A stretch of DNA of 38,350 nucleotides from Clostridia bacterium. GTDB lineage: Bacteria > Bacillota > Clostridia > DUPQ01. The stretch spans positions 1 through 38,350 of the forward strand of contig JAFGUQ010000297.1 in NCBI GenBank assembly GCA_016938455.1. The letters are read 5' to 3'. Positions within the stretch are counted from its first letter, which is position 1; every line of letters starts with the position of its first letter. The notes beneath the pieces were generated by a model, which was not told the DNA's origin, searched no databases, and saw nothing but the letters and a program-made list of their open reading frames with translations. This document shows positions 24,971 to 32,856 of this stretch, in pieces. The translations under genes were made by a program, and so were the position numbers.

Positions 24971-26014
24971 ATGGGAAAAGAATTAACTCAAGAAGAAATC
25001 GATAAACTATTAAACAGCACACTCGCAAATCAAGCACCAAGTTCCCTGACAGATGATGAAAAAGACATGCTTGGTGAAATAGGTAACATCAGCATGGGTA
25101 CTTCTGCTACAGCATTATCAAAAATTTTAAATAGAAAAGTCAGCATCACAACACCAAAAGTGTCGATTATGAAAACATCGAAACTGGCAGAGGATTATGA
25201 TAAACCATATGTAGCAATTGAAATCAACTATACTGAAGGGTTGATTGGGAAAAACATTCTAAACCTGAAAAATGATGATGTCAAAATCATCACTGACTTG
25301 ATGATGGGTGGAAAAGGCGTCGTTGCAGAAGGACCGATCAGTGAAATGAACTTAAGTGCAGCAGGAGAACTGATGAATCAGATGATGGGATCTTCGTCCA
25401 CTGCACTGTCAGAAATGCTGAATACCAGAATAGACATTTCCCCGCCACAGCCAAGAGAAATTAACTACTCTGCCAATGAGCTTAATGAAGTCATTGATGA
25501 GCAAGATGAAATTGTCATCGTGATGTTTGATCTTTATGTCGAAAATACCCTTGAAAGTGAAATCATGCAGATCATGCCTGTTTCTTTCGCAAAAGACATG
25601 GTTATAAAACTGAAAAATATTTTCTTTAAAAAAGCTAAGGAAGAACCGGTTAAGGAAAGTAAACCTCAACCTTCACCTGCACCCGTAGAAAGCGAGTCAA
25701 AAAAGGTTAATATTCAGAAAATAGAATTCACAGCATTCGGTGAAGAGAAACAGGTGAAAACAACAAATGGAAACCGTTATGATATTCTGATGGATGTACC
25801 ATTGGAGGTTTCTGTTGAAATTGGAAGAGTAAATAAACCAATCAGTGAGATCCTTCAATTTAACAGCGGAACAATTATTGAGTTGGATAAGCTGGTAGGA
25901 GAGGATGTTAACATTGTCATTAATAACCGCACAATCGGAAAAGGTGAAGTGGTTGTCATTGATGAATGCTATGGCGTAAGGATTTCAGAGATTTTAGAGA
26001 ATAAAGTAATATAA
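24971..26014 (+). CDS. fliY: Flagellar motor switch phosphatase FliY
   Basis: This 347-residue protein combines a CheY-P-binding N-terminus (LTQEEIDKLL at 5-14), a CheC-like phosphatase domain with both active-site helices intact (LGEIGNISMGTSATALS near 35-51 and AAGELMNQMMGSSSTALSEML near 130-150, each with E-x-x-N), a Pro/Glu/Lys linker near 218-245 and a C-terminal FliN domain (about 265-345). It both forms the C-ring and removes phosphate from CheY. This is the Firmicutes form, replacing a short FliN. Confidence 0.95.
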   Translation: MGKELTQEEIDKLLNSTLANQAPSSLTDDEKDMLGEIGNISMGTSATALSKILNRKVSITTPKVSIMKTSKLAEDYDKPYVAIEINYTEGLIGKNILNLKNDDVKIITDLMMGGKGVVAEGPISEMNLSAAGELMNQMMGSSSTALSEMLNTRIDISPPQPREINYSANELNEVIDEQDEIVIVMFDLYVENTLESEIMQIMPVSFAKDMVIKLKNIFFKKAKEEPVKESKPQPSPAPVESESKKVNIQKIEFTAFGEEKQVKTTNGNRYDILMDVPLEVSVEIGRVNKPISEILQFNSGTIIELDKLVGEDVNIVINNRTIGKGEVVVIDECYGVRISEILENKVI

Positions 26015-26026
26015 GGAGTAAATAAA

Positions 26027-26386
26027 ATGGCAACAGGAATATTAGTAGTTGATGATGCAGCTTTTATGAGGATGATGGTTAAAGACATTTTATCTAGAAA
26101 TAGTTTTACTATTTGTGGAGAAGCAGAAAACGGAGCAAAAGCGGTAGAAAAATTTGTGGAATTAAGGCCTGATCTTGTGATTATGGATATTACGATGCCT
26201 GAAATGAGCGGAGTAGAAGCACTGAAAAAAATCAGAGAAATTGATAAAACTGCAAATGTGATCATGTGCTCAGCACTTGGCCAACAGGAAATGGTCATGG
26301 AAGCGATACAGCTTGGAGCAAAAGACTTCATTGTAAAACCATTTCAGGAAAGCAAACTGGTTCAGGCTGTCAGCAGGTTTGTATAA
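26027..26386 (+). CDS. cheY: Chemotaxis response regulator CheY
   Basis: This 119-residue single receiver domain has the acidic pair D9-D10, phosphoacceptor D54 in VIMDITMPEMSG, S82 in the switch position and K104 in FIVKPF. It is the output regulator that binds FliM and FliY, encoded just upstream. AAGGAG precedes the ATG. It ends unit 1; no other chemotaxis gene (cheA, cheW, cheB, cheR) is in the window. Confidence 0.95.
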   Translation: MATGILVVDDAAFMRMMVKDILSRNSFTICGEAENGAKAVEKFVELRPDLVIMDITMPEMSGVEALKKIREIDKTANVIMCSALGQQEMVMEAIQLGAKDFIVKPFQESKLVQAVSRFV

Positions 26387-26508
26387 TTCTTTCAACAATT
26401 AAAAACGGGAAGAATTATTGAGATAACACTGTTCACCTGACCATGATTGTCCTTGTATAGCCTCTATGTATGGAATCATCTGATCAAACATAAATAATAA
26501 TTTGCTTT

Positions 26509-26543
26509 ATTACTGATTATTGAAAAATAACCAGTAATTTTTT
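26509..26543 (+). terminator. Intrinsic terminator of flagellar unit 1
   Basis: ATTACTG-a-TTATT pairs with AATAA-c-CAGTAAT around a GAAA loop: 12 bp with one mismatch, followed by six T (26538-26543). It lies 122 nt after cheY. The segment 26387-26508 between holds nothing I recognise. The duplicated promoter of unit 2 starts immediately after the T run. Confidence 0.8.
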
Positions 26544-26564
26544 GCATATTTATCAAAAGGATTA

Positions 26565-26593
26565 TTTACAAATATATTTTTCTATGATAGAAT
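26565..26593 (+). promoter_or_regulatory. Sigma-A promoter of flagellar unit 2 (fliO-fliA)
   Basis: TTTACA (26565-26570), a 17-nt spacer and TAGAAT (26588-26593). It is a diverged copy of the flgB promoter: same -35, same spacing, and matching bases upstream (ATATTT at 26546-26551, TCAAA, GGAT). It stands between the unit 1 terminator and fliO, in a 463-nt stretch lacking a conventional gene. Confidence 0.75.
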
Positions 26594-26595
26594 AA

Positions 26596-26613
26596 AGTTA
26601 GTAATCGCTAACT
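26596..26613 (+). promoter_or_regulatory. Operator-like inverted repeat at the start site, copy 2
   Basis: AGTTAG (26596-26601), TAATCG and CTAACT (26608-26613) are identical to copy 1 at 11011-11028, and the next three bases also agree. The distance from the -10 differs by 1 nt. Leader sequence just downstream has largely diverged, so the conservation of this block points to selection for a shared regulator. Confidence 0.6.
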
Positions 26614-26761
26614 AACCTTTTAACAATTTCATAAACAGCGATTATAATGAAAAAAGACAGAAAGTTTGTACTGTTAAAAGGATTTAGTAGTCAAAGTTTG
26701 AAGGGAATCAAAAATAAAAGTTACATAGGAAAGTAACTGTAAAGCGTTTGAAGGGGGAAAA
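26614..26761 (+). ncRNA. Structured 5' leader of the fliO unit with GGA hairpin loops (copy 2)
   Basis: Hairpin A: ACTGTTAAA / TTTAGTAGT, 9 bp with two G-U pairs, loop AGGA (26670-26691). Hairpin B: TTTGA / TCAAA, loop AGGGAA (26697-26712), identical to copy 1. Hairpin C: AGTTAC / GTAACT, loop ATAGGAAA (26719-26738). The ribosome site AAGGGGGA (26751-26758) gives a further GGA. Stem A changes CCC/GGG to ACT/AGT, and stem C changes GTCAC/GTGAC to GTTAC/GTAAC relative to copy 1, so pairing is kept while sequence changes. Confidence 0.65.
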
Positions 26762-26860
26762 ATGCTTAACAATTTATTTGATGGTTCTGTGATAATCTAT
26801 AATGTTACTCATCTGAAAAACAAGAAGATGCTTACTAAGAGGTATAATCATGGAGAATAA
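26762..26860 (+). CDS. 32-codon leader ORF derived from the flgB start
   Basis: The ORF begins MLNNLFDGSVII, matching FlgB MLNNLFGSSQIII; the first 18 nt are identical. After about 14 codons similarity ends, and the ORF runs to a TAA inside the first codons of fliO, overlapping that gene by 11 nt in another frame. It has a strong GGGGGA ribosome site 3-4 nt before its ATG. The fliO ribosome site AAGAGG lies within it. It is best read as a leader ORF coupling fliO translation to the duplicated flgB-type initiation region. The peptide itself may have no function. Confidence 0.6.
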   Translation: MLNNLFDGSVIIYNVTHLKNKKMLTKRYNHGE

Positions 26861-27224
26861 TACCTTTGCTTCCATTATTGTGGGAATGTTTATCGTATGT
26901 CTGGCTCTTTTTGTTTTTTATATTGTTCTGAAAAAATTCGGAACATCAGCGATTAAAAACAAAAAAAGCAGATATATGGCCGTCATAGACAGGATGATCA
27001 TATCAAAAGACAAATTCATTGAACTCATAGAAGTCGGAGATGAGGTTCTTATTCTTGGAATGTCAGCGTCTTCTATTGAATTACTGCATAAAACAAAAAA
27101 AGAAAATCTGACCGAGTTTGAGGATCCGCTTAAATTCGATACATTCAAAGACACATTCAATAAAGTGTTCATAAAAAGACAGAATGCAATGAAGGGGGAG
27201 AATGATGAAAAAAATATTCTTTAG
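26850..27224 (+). CDS. fliO: Flagellar biosynthesis protein FliO/FliZ
   Basis: This 124-residue protein has one N-terminal membrane helix (about 8-29) and a small soluble domain with VIDRMIISKDKFIELIEVGDEVLILGMSASSIELL (45-79 in part), the FliO signature of a hydrophobic 'function/level' fold. It helps assemble the FliP ring. AAGAGG lies 7 nt before the ATG. It overlaps fliP by about 20 nt. Sequence is weakly conserved; position before fliP supports the call. Confidence 0.88.
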   Translation: MENNTFASIIVGMFIVCLALFVFYIVLKKFGTSAIKNKKSRYMAVIDRMIISKDKFIELIEVGDEVLILGMSASSIELLHKTKKENLTEFEDPLKFDTFKDTFNKVFIKRQNAMKGENDEKNIL

Positions 27225-27957
27225 TTCTCTTTTCATTACAATATTGATGCTGCTGCCTGTCAAAAACATCATGGCAGCTGATACATTAAGCACTCTGGAA
27301 GAGAACCTTCCTCAATTGATCGGAGACTCAAATATACTGTCGATTATCATCATGCTTCTGGTGCTGACATTAATACCGACTGTATTGCTGCTGATGACTT
27401 CTTATACAAGGATCCTCATTGTCCTTTCTTTTACAAGAAATGCACTGGGAACTCAGCAGATGCCGCCTAATCAGGTTTTAATCGGGATTGCGCTGACTCT
27501 TACCTTTTTCATTATGACTCCAGTTATTTCAGAGATTAAGGAAGTCGCATTCGATCCATATGTCAACCAGGAGATTACAGTGATTGATGCAATCAAACTG
27601 GCAGAAAAACCGTTGAAAACTTTCATGTATGCAGAAGCGCAGACAGAACCGCAAAGCATTAATATGTTTTTATCTCTTTCAGGAGTATCAGATATTCCTG
27701 AAAGTATTGATGACATCAATTTAAGTGTCCTGATTCCGGCTTTTATCACGAGTGAATTAACAAAAGCTTTTAAAATAGGCTTTATGATATATATACCGTT
27801 TATCATGATTGATATGGTAGTGGCAAGTATTCTGATGTCCATGGGGATGATGATGCTGCCTCCTGCCATGATATCCCTGCCGTTTAAAATACTGCTGTTT
27901 GTCCTTGTGGACGGCTGGGAACTGATCATGAAAACAATAATCATGAGTTTTGGATAG
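27205..27957 (+). CDS. fliP: Flagellar export gate protein FliP
   Basis: This export-gate protein of about 250 residues has an N-terminal signal peptide (KKIFFSSLFITILMLLPVKNIMA) and four membrane segments. Family motifs are LMTSYTRILIVLSFTRNALGTQQMPPNQVLIGIALTLTFF (in parts over 68-107) and the C-terminal ILMSMGMMMLPPAMISLPFKI. The ATG at 27205 is 4 nt after GGGGGAG; an ATG at 27202 is one codon longer. It overlaps the fliO end. Confidence 0.96.
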   Translation: MKKIFFSSLFITILMLLPVKNIMAADTLSTLEENLPQLIGDSNILSIIIMLLVLTLIPTVLLLMTSYTRILIVLSFTRNALGTQQMPPNQVLIGIALTLTFFIMTPVISEIKEVAFDPYVNQEITVIDAIKLAEKPLKTFMYAEAQTEPQSINMFLSLSGVSDIPESIDDINLSVLIPAFITSELTKAFKIGFMIYIPFIMIDMVVASILMSMGMMMLPPAMISLPFKILLFVLVDGWELIMKTIIMSFG

Positions 27958-27966
27958 GAGAAGAAA

Positions 27967-28233
27967 ATGGATCAGGCAATTGTAATCAACCTTTTTGAAA
28001 ATGCATTGACCACAATACTGGTAGTTTCACTGCCCATTCTTGCCATTGCAATGGTAGTCGGAATCATTGTGGCTGTATTTCAGGCAACAACCCAGATCAA
28101 TGAGCAGACAATGGTCTTTGTTCCCAAAATTGTCGCAGTCTTTTTAGGACTGATTCTTTTAGGTGGATGGATGCTGACGCAACTGAGTGAATTCACACAC
28201 AGGCTGTTTGAAATGATACTGACGTATATTTAG
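27967..28233 (+). CDS. fliQ: Flagellar export gate protein FliQ
   Basis: This 88-residue protein with two membrane helices (about 15-37 and 50-70) contains the FliQ core VGIIVAVFQATTQINEQTMVFVPKIVAVFLG. Normal length. It stacks on the FliP-FliR core of the export gate. The start follows TAGGAG, 9 nt after fliP; fliR follows after 9 nt. Confidence 0.96.
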   Translation: MDQAIVINLFENALTTILVVSLPILAIAMVVGIIVAVFQATTQINEQTMVFVPKIVAVFLGLILLGGWMLTQLSEFTHRLFEMILTYI

Positions 28234-28242
28234 TGAGGAAAA

Positions 28243-29019
28243 ATGGCAGGACTATCAGAGCTATATTCGAATATTGATGTTTTTTTGCTGGTGCTGGTAA
28301 GAATGTCCACCTTTGTCTTTGTTTCGCCGGTTTTCGGAAGGAAGGGGATTCCCAATACGACAAAAATCGGGTTCAGCTTCTTTTTAAGCTATATTGTGTT
28401 TTTCAATTTTGATGTCATGGTACCACTGGAAGGTATTGGAAACGCAGCATATTTGATGATTATCTTCAGAGAGGCACTTATAGGAATGGCGATTGGGTTT
28501 GTATCCATTGTGTTTTTTGCAATATTTTATACTGCTGGACAGATTGCAGACTTTCAGATGGGCTTTAATATAGGCGGGATGTATGATCAGCAGATGCAGA
28601 CTAAAGTCCCTATCGTCGGTAATCTGTTCTATGTCATGGCATTTCTGACTTTTCTGAATTTAAATGGCATGGAAACACTGACTAAACTGGTAGCGAACAT
28701 GTACTACAATGTTCCGATTATAAGAAGCGGAATTGACAATACAATATATAAAGTGATTCTGACAGGGTTTTATACATCATTCATGTATGCAGTGAAAATT
28801 GTACTGCCAATGGTCATGCTGATGATCATCACTCAGTTTCTGCTTGGTGTTGTCATAAAATTCGTACCGCAGATGAATGTGTTCATCATCGGGATTCCCA
28901 TAAAAATAGTGTTGTCACTGATGCTGCTGATTTTTATGATTACCCCGTTATATAACTTGTTAGGTAATGTTTTCAAAGATTTATTTGAATTTAGTAATTT
29001 AGCTGGAATGAAGTTTTAA
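28243..29019 (+). CDS. fliR: Flagellar export gate protein FliR
   Basis: This 258-residue, six-segment membrane protein shows the FliR opening LLVLVRMSTFVFVSPVFGRKGIPNTTKIGFSF (residues 15-46 in pieces), an EALIGMAIGF stretch near 77-86, and AGQIADFQMGFNIGGMYDQQ near 98-117. FliR completes the FliP5-FliQ4-FliR1 gate. flhB follows 9 nt later. Not fused to FlhB, unlike in some Clostridia. Confidence 0.96.
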   Translation: MAGLSELYSNIDVFLLVLVRMSTFVFVSPVFGRKGIPNTTKIGFSFFLSYIVFFNFDVMVPLEGIGNAAYLMIIFREALIGMAIGFVSIVFFAIFYTAGQIADFQMGFNIGGMYDQQMQTKVPIVGNLFYVMAFLTFLNLNGMETLTKLVANMYYNVPIIRSGIDNTIYKVILTGFYTSFMYAVKIVLPMVMLMIITQFLLGVVIKFVPQMNVFIIGIPIKIVLSLMLLIFMITPLYNLLGNVFKDLFEFSNLAGMKF

Positions 29020-29028
29020 GAGGTAAAA

Positions 29029-30066
29029 ATGGCTGGAGAAAAAACAGAAAAAGCGACGCCGAAAAAGAGGCGGGAAGCCCGTAAAGATGGAGATGTTGTT
29101 AAGAGCATAGAAATTAACAGTATTTTTTCTCTGCTTTCGATTCTTCTTATTCTGCAGTTCTTTTTTCTGCAGATGATTACAATGCTTGAAGAATACTTCA
29201 AAAGCGCTTTTCTGATTCCGGACATTAACAGTGGTGTTGACTTGATGAATTTTGTGACTGTCTACTTTTTGGCATGTGCTCCGTTTATGTTTATCATACT
29301 TGTCACAGGTATCATGACAAACTATCTGCAGGTGGGATTTCTGTTTTCTCCCAAGAAGATGAAATTTGATTTGAAGAAACTGAATTTTCTTGAAGGTTTC
29401 AAGAAAATGTTCTCGAAACGAGCCCTTTTTGATATGCTGAAGACTTTCATCAAGCTTGCGATTATCCTGGTGATTTCATATTTTACATTAAGTAAAGCCA
29501 TGGCTCAGATCACAATGTTCATTTACTATGACATATATGAATGCATCAGGCAGTCACTGAGAATATTGATTGGTGTGACGACAAGCATATTAATCGGACT
29601 TGCTGCCAACAGTATTCTTGATTATCTTTATCAGTGGTTTGATTATGATAAAAAACTGAAAATGTCAAAACAGGAAGTCAAAGATGAAATGAAAAATACA
29701 GAAGGTGACCCTCTGATTAAATCAAACATTAAAAATAAGCAGAGGCAGATGTCAAGAATGAGAATGATGCAGGCAGTTAAAGAGGCTGATGCCGTCATTG
29801 TCAACCCGACACATATTGCTATTGCCATTAAGTATAATCAGAATAAGAATGCAGCTCCGCTGGTAGTGGCGAAAGGACAGGGCTTGATTGCAGAGAAAAT
29901 AAAAGAAATCGCAAATGAGCACAATATATATATTGTTGAAAATATTCCATTAGCCAGGATTTTATACAAAAAAGTTGAAATCGGGGATACCATTCCCTAT
30001 GAACAGTTTAAAGCAGTAGCAGAAATACTTGCTTATGTATATACAGTTAAAAAGAAAATGAATTGA
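29029..30066 (+). CDS. flhB: Flagellar export switch protein FlhB
   Basis: This 345-residue protein begins with the standard EKTEKATPKKRREARKDGDV segment, has four membrane helices (about 30-50, 85-105, 140-165 and 185-205) and a cytoplasmic domain with the self-cleavage site N259-P260-T261-H262. Cleavage allows the FliK-dependent switch from hook to filament export. SKQEVKDEMKNTEGDP near 216-231 is also typical. All key residues are present. Confidence 0.97.
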   Translation: MAGEKTEKATPKKRREARKDGDVVKSIEINSIFSLLSILLILQFFFLQMITMLEEYFKSAFLIPDINSGVDLMNFVTVYFLACAPFMFIILVTGIMTNYLQVGFLFSPKKMKFDLKKLNFLEGFKKMFSKRALFDMLKTFIKLAIILVISYFTLSKAMAQITMFIYYDIYECIRQSLRILIGVTTSILIGLAANSILDYLYQWFDYDKKLKMSKQEVKDEMKNTEGDPLIKSNIKNKQRQMSRMRMMQAVKEADAVIVNPTHIAIAIKYNQNKNAAPLVVAKGQGLIAEKIKEIANEHNIYIVENIPLARILYKKVEIGDTIPYEQFKAVAEILAYVYTVKKKMN

Positions 30067-30078
30067 GGTGTATGAATT

Positions 30079-32112
30079 ATTAAGAACAGAATAAGACAAA
30101 GTGCATTATCCTTTATGATTATTGGGATTATCATGATTATCGTGGTCCCGCTGAATCCGAATCTTTTAGATTTATTGCTGATCATCAACATCTCGTTTGC
30201 GCTCATCATTTTACTGACGACCCTTTATGTCAAGGAAGCACTGCAGTTTTCGACTTTTCCGACGCTGTTGCTGGTGACAACACTTTTCAGACTTTCATTG
30301 AATATCTCTTCTACAAGACTGATATTAAGTGAAGGCGGAAAAGCAGGAAAAGTCATCGAAACATTCGGTAACTTCGTTGTCAAGGGAAATGTAGTCGTAG
30401 GATTGATTATCTTTCTAATTATCGTGGTCATTCAATTTATCGTTATCACTAAAGGATCTGAAAGAGTCTCTGAAGTGGCTGCAAGATTCACACTTGACTC
30501 AATGCCCGGGAAACAGATGGCTATTGATGCAGACTTGAATGCAGGACTGATTAACGAAAAAGAAGCGAAAGAGAGAAGAAAGAAAGTAGAAAACCAGGCA
30601 GACTTTTATGGTGCGATGGATGGAGCCAGTAAATTCGTCAAAGGAGATGCGATTGCCGGGATTATCATTACATTAATCAACCTTATCGGTGGCGTAATCA
30701 TTGGATCTACCACTCAGAACATGGATTTTAAAACGGTTATTGAAATCTATTCACTGGCGACAGTCGGTGACGGACTGGTTTCGCAGATTCCCGCACTGCT
30801 TATCTCAACAGCGACCGGAATCATTTCAACCAGATCATCTGCTGATGCCAGCTTAAACACCCAAGTGGCCAACCAGTTGTTTTCGCAGCATTTTGTGCTG
30901 TTCATCGGCGGAGGAAGTCTGATCATGTTAAGCCTGGTTCCCGGTTTACCTAAAGCCTTTCTGGTCCTTGTGGGTTCGACGCTTTTAATCCTTGGATACA
31001 GATTATACAAAGCTAAAAAAACAGAAAGAGAAGAGGTCCCGGAGCTGGTGGAACCGCAAAAGGAAAAACCGAAGAAAGATATCATGGACTTGCTTCATAT
31101 TGACCCGATTAAAATTGAAATCGGTTACAGCTTGATTCCACTGATTGACGAAGCACAGGGTGGTGACCTGCTGGAAAGAATGATTACCATAAGGCAGCAG
31201 TTTGCAAGTGATCTCGGGATGATCATTCCTGTGGTCAGATTCAGAGACAACCTTTCGCTGAAATCCAGTGAGTATACTATAATGATTAAAGGAACAGCGA
31301 TTGAAAGAGGAGAAGTGCTTGTTGAACATTTCCTTGCGATGAATGCAGCTTCAACTGATGAAGATGATCTTGATGGAATAGAAACTGTAGATCCGGCCTA
31401 TGGAATGAAGGCCAAATGGATCAGCAAAGATTTATGTGAAAAGGCAGAAATGCTTGGCTATACTGTCATCAATCCTTCCGCAGTCATCGCGACACATATT
31501 TCAAAAGTAATCAAGAAACACAGCCATGAGGTACTTGGAAGACAGGATGTTCAGAAACTGATAGATAATCTGAAAGAAATGCAGCCGGTGCTGGTAGAGG
31601 AAGTCATCGGAAAGACGATATCCGTTGGAATGCTTCAAAAAGTACTCACTGGATTATTGAAAGAAAACATACCGATCAGAGCACTGGACAACATTGTTGA
31701 AACACTTGGTGATTATGGGAAGAACACCAAAGATGTCAACTTACTGATTGAATATGTCAGACAGTCTTTAAAAAGAGAAATCACACAGATTTATGCCAGT
31801 AACGGGAAACTTGATGTCATTACAGTCAATCAGGAACTGGAAGAAATTGTTTCAAAAGGAATAAGAAACACAGATGGAGGGAATTTTTTAGCTATCGATC
31901 CGGCAAAAATGAAAAGCATTATTCATTCCATAAGCCAGGCGATTAAAAAGGTTTATGAGATGGGGATTGATGTAGTCATACTTACATCACCGATAGTTAG
32001 AATATATTTGAAAGAGATTGCCATGCAGATTGATGAAAGAATTGATGTCATATCATATAATGAAATTGAAAACTCAGTTCAGATTCAAGTGGTTGGCAAT
32101 ATTAGTTTATAG
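30079..32112 (+). CDS. flhA: Flagellar export gate protein FlhA with probable non-AUG start
   Basis: FlhA has eight N-terminal membrane helices and a large cytoplasmic export-platform domain. The FHIPEP-type signature appears as FSTFPTLLLVTTLFRLSLNISSTRLIL, followed by GNFVVKGNVVVGLIIFLII and FTLDSMPGKQMAIDADLNAG. The first in-frame ATG (30115) has no ribosome site and would remove about 12 residues present in homologues. The frame is open back to 30076, and GAGGTG (30065-30070) points at ATT codons at 30076 or 30079. No ATG, GTG or TTG lies in frame there. I place the start at ATT 30079, giving 677 residues; the ATG gives 665. Confidence 0.93.
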   Translation: MKNRIRQSALSFMIIGIIMIIVVPLNPNLLDLLLIINISFALIILLTTLYVKEALQFSTFPTLLLVTTLFRLSLNISSTRLILSEGGKAGKVIETFGNFVVKGNVVVGLIIFLIIVVIQFIVITKGSERVSEVAARFTLDSMPGKQMAIDADLNAGLINEKEAKERRKKVENQADFYGAMDGASKFVKGDAIAGIIITLINLIGGVIIGSTTQNMDFKTVIEIYSLATVGDGLVSQIPALLISTATGIISTRSSADASLNTQVANQLFSQHFVLFIGGGSLIMLSLVPGLPKAFLVLVGSTLLILGYRLYKAKKTEREEVPELVEPQKEKPKKDIMDLLHIDPIKIEIGYSLIPLIDEAQGGDLLERMITIRQQFASDLGMIIPVVRFRDNLSLKSSEYTIMIKGTAIERGEVLVEHFLAMNAASTDEDDLDGIETVDPAYGMKAKWISKDLCEKAEMLGYTVINPSAVIATHISKVIKKHSHEVLGRQDVQKLIDNLKEMQPVLVEEVIGKTISVGMLQKVLTGLLKENIPIRALDNIVETLGDYGKNTKDVNLLIEYVRQSLKREITQIYASNGKLDVITVNQELEEIVSKGIRNTDGGNFLAIDPAKMKSIIHSISQAIKKVYEMGIDVVILTSPIVRIYLKEIAMQIDERIDVISYNEIENSVQIQVVGNISL

Positions 32113-32124
32113 AAGGTGAGATAA

Positions 32125-32856
32125 ATGATTTATAGTGCACACTGGGAAAATTATAAAAATGAAAGGTCACTAACCAACCGGAATCTGCTGGTTGAAAAGT
32201 ACATCAGCATTGTGAAGCATGTCATTAATATGATGCCTTGCTCCAGAATGGGCATACTTGATGAAGATGATTTATACAGTGAAGGTGTTATTGGCCTGAT
32301 TGATGCGGTAGAAAAATTTGACTTGAGTAAAAATGTCAAATTTGAAACCTATGCCTATTTGAGGGTCAGAGGAGCTATCTTGGATTACCTTAGAAAGTCA
32401 GATGTTCTTTCGAGAAGCGTCAGGAAACAGTATAAGGAAATCAATGAATTCATCAACAGCTACAGACAGCTTTCAAACCGTGATCCGTCGGTAGAGGAAA
32501 TTTCTAAAGCAATCAGTGTTCCTGTCAGTAAAGTAAAGAAAATTCTGGAAGAATCAACATTGACCAATATGGTTTCGTTTGAGTCATATATTGAAGAAAA
32601 CGGAGATGTGATTAACAGTCATCATGATGATGAAAGCCCGGAAAAAGCATTGGATCTTGCCCAGTTAAAATCAGCTTTAGCGAGAGAAATCGACAAACTG
32701 AATGACAAGGAGAAGAAGGTCATCAGTCTTTATTACTATGAGGAACTGACTTTCAAGGAAATTGCACAGGTACTGTCTTTAAGTGAATCGAGGATTTCAC
32801 AGATATTATCGAAAGTTCTGTTTACTTTGAAAGAAAAATTACAGGCAAATGTGTAA
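32125..32856 (+). CDS. fliA: Flagellar sigma-28 factor (FliA/SigD/WhiG type)
   Basis: This 243-residue sigma-70 family factor has region 2 with LLVEKYISIVKHVINMMP and DLYSEGVIGLIDAVEKFDLSKNVKFETYAYLRVRGAILDYLRKSD (45-91 in parts), region 3 near 105-150, and region 4 with LTFKEIAQVLSLSESRISQILSKVL near 209-233. It directs late flagellar genes and is held by FlgM, encoded in the next unit. It follows flhA by 12 nt with no flhF or flhG in between. Its stop codon is part of the downstream sigma-28 promoter. Confidence 0.95.
   Translation: MIYSAHWENYKNERSLTNRNLLVEKYISIVKHVINMMPCSRMGILDEDDLYSEGVIGLIDAVEKFDLSKNVKFETYAYLRVRGAILDYLRKSDVLSRSVRKQYKEINEFINSYRQLSNRDPSVEEISKAISVPVSKVKKILEESTLTNMVSFESYIEENGDVINSHHDDESPEKALDLAQLKSALAREIDKLNDKEKKVISLYYYEELTFKEIAQVLSLSESRISQILSKVLFTLKEKLQANV

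Noticed and set aside
26387-26508. A decayed gene between cheY and the terminator
   Set aside because: All frames hit stops quickly and no fragment resembles a flagellar or chemotaxis protein; I see nothing supportable in it.
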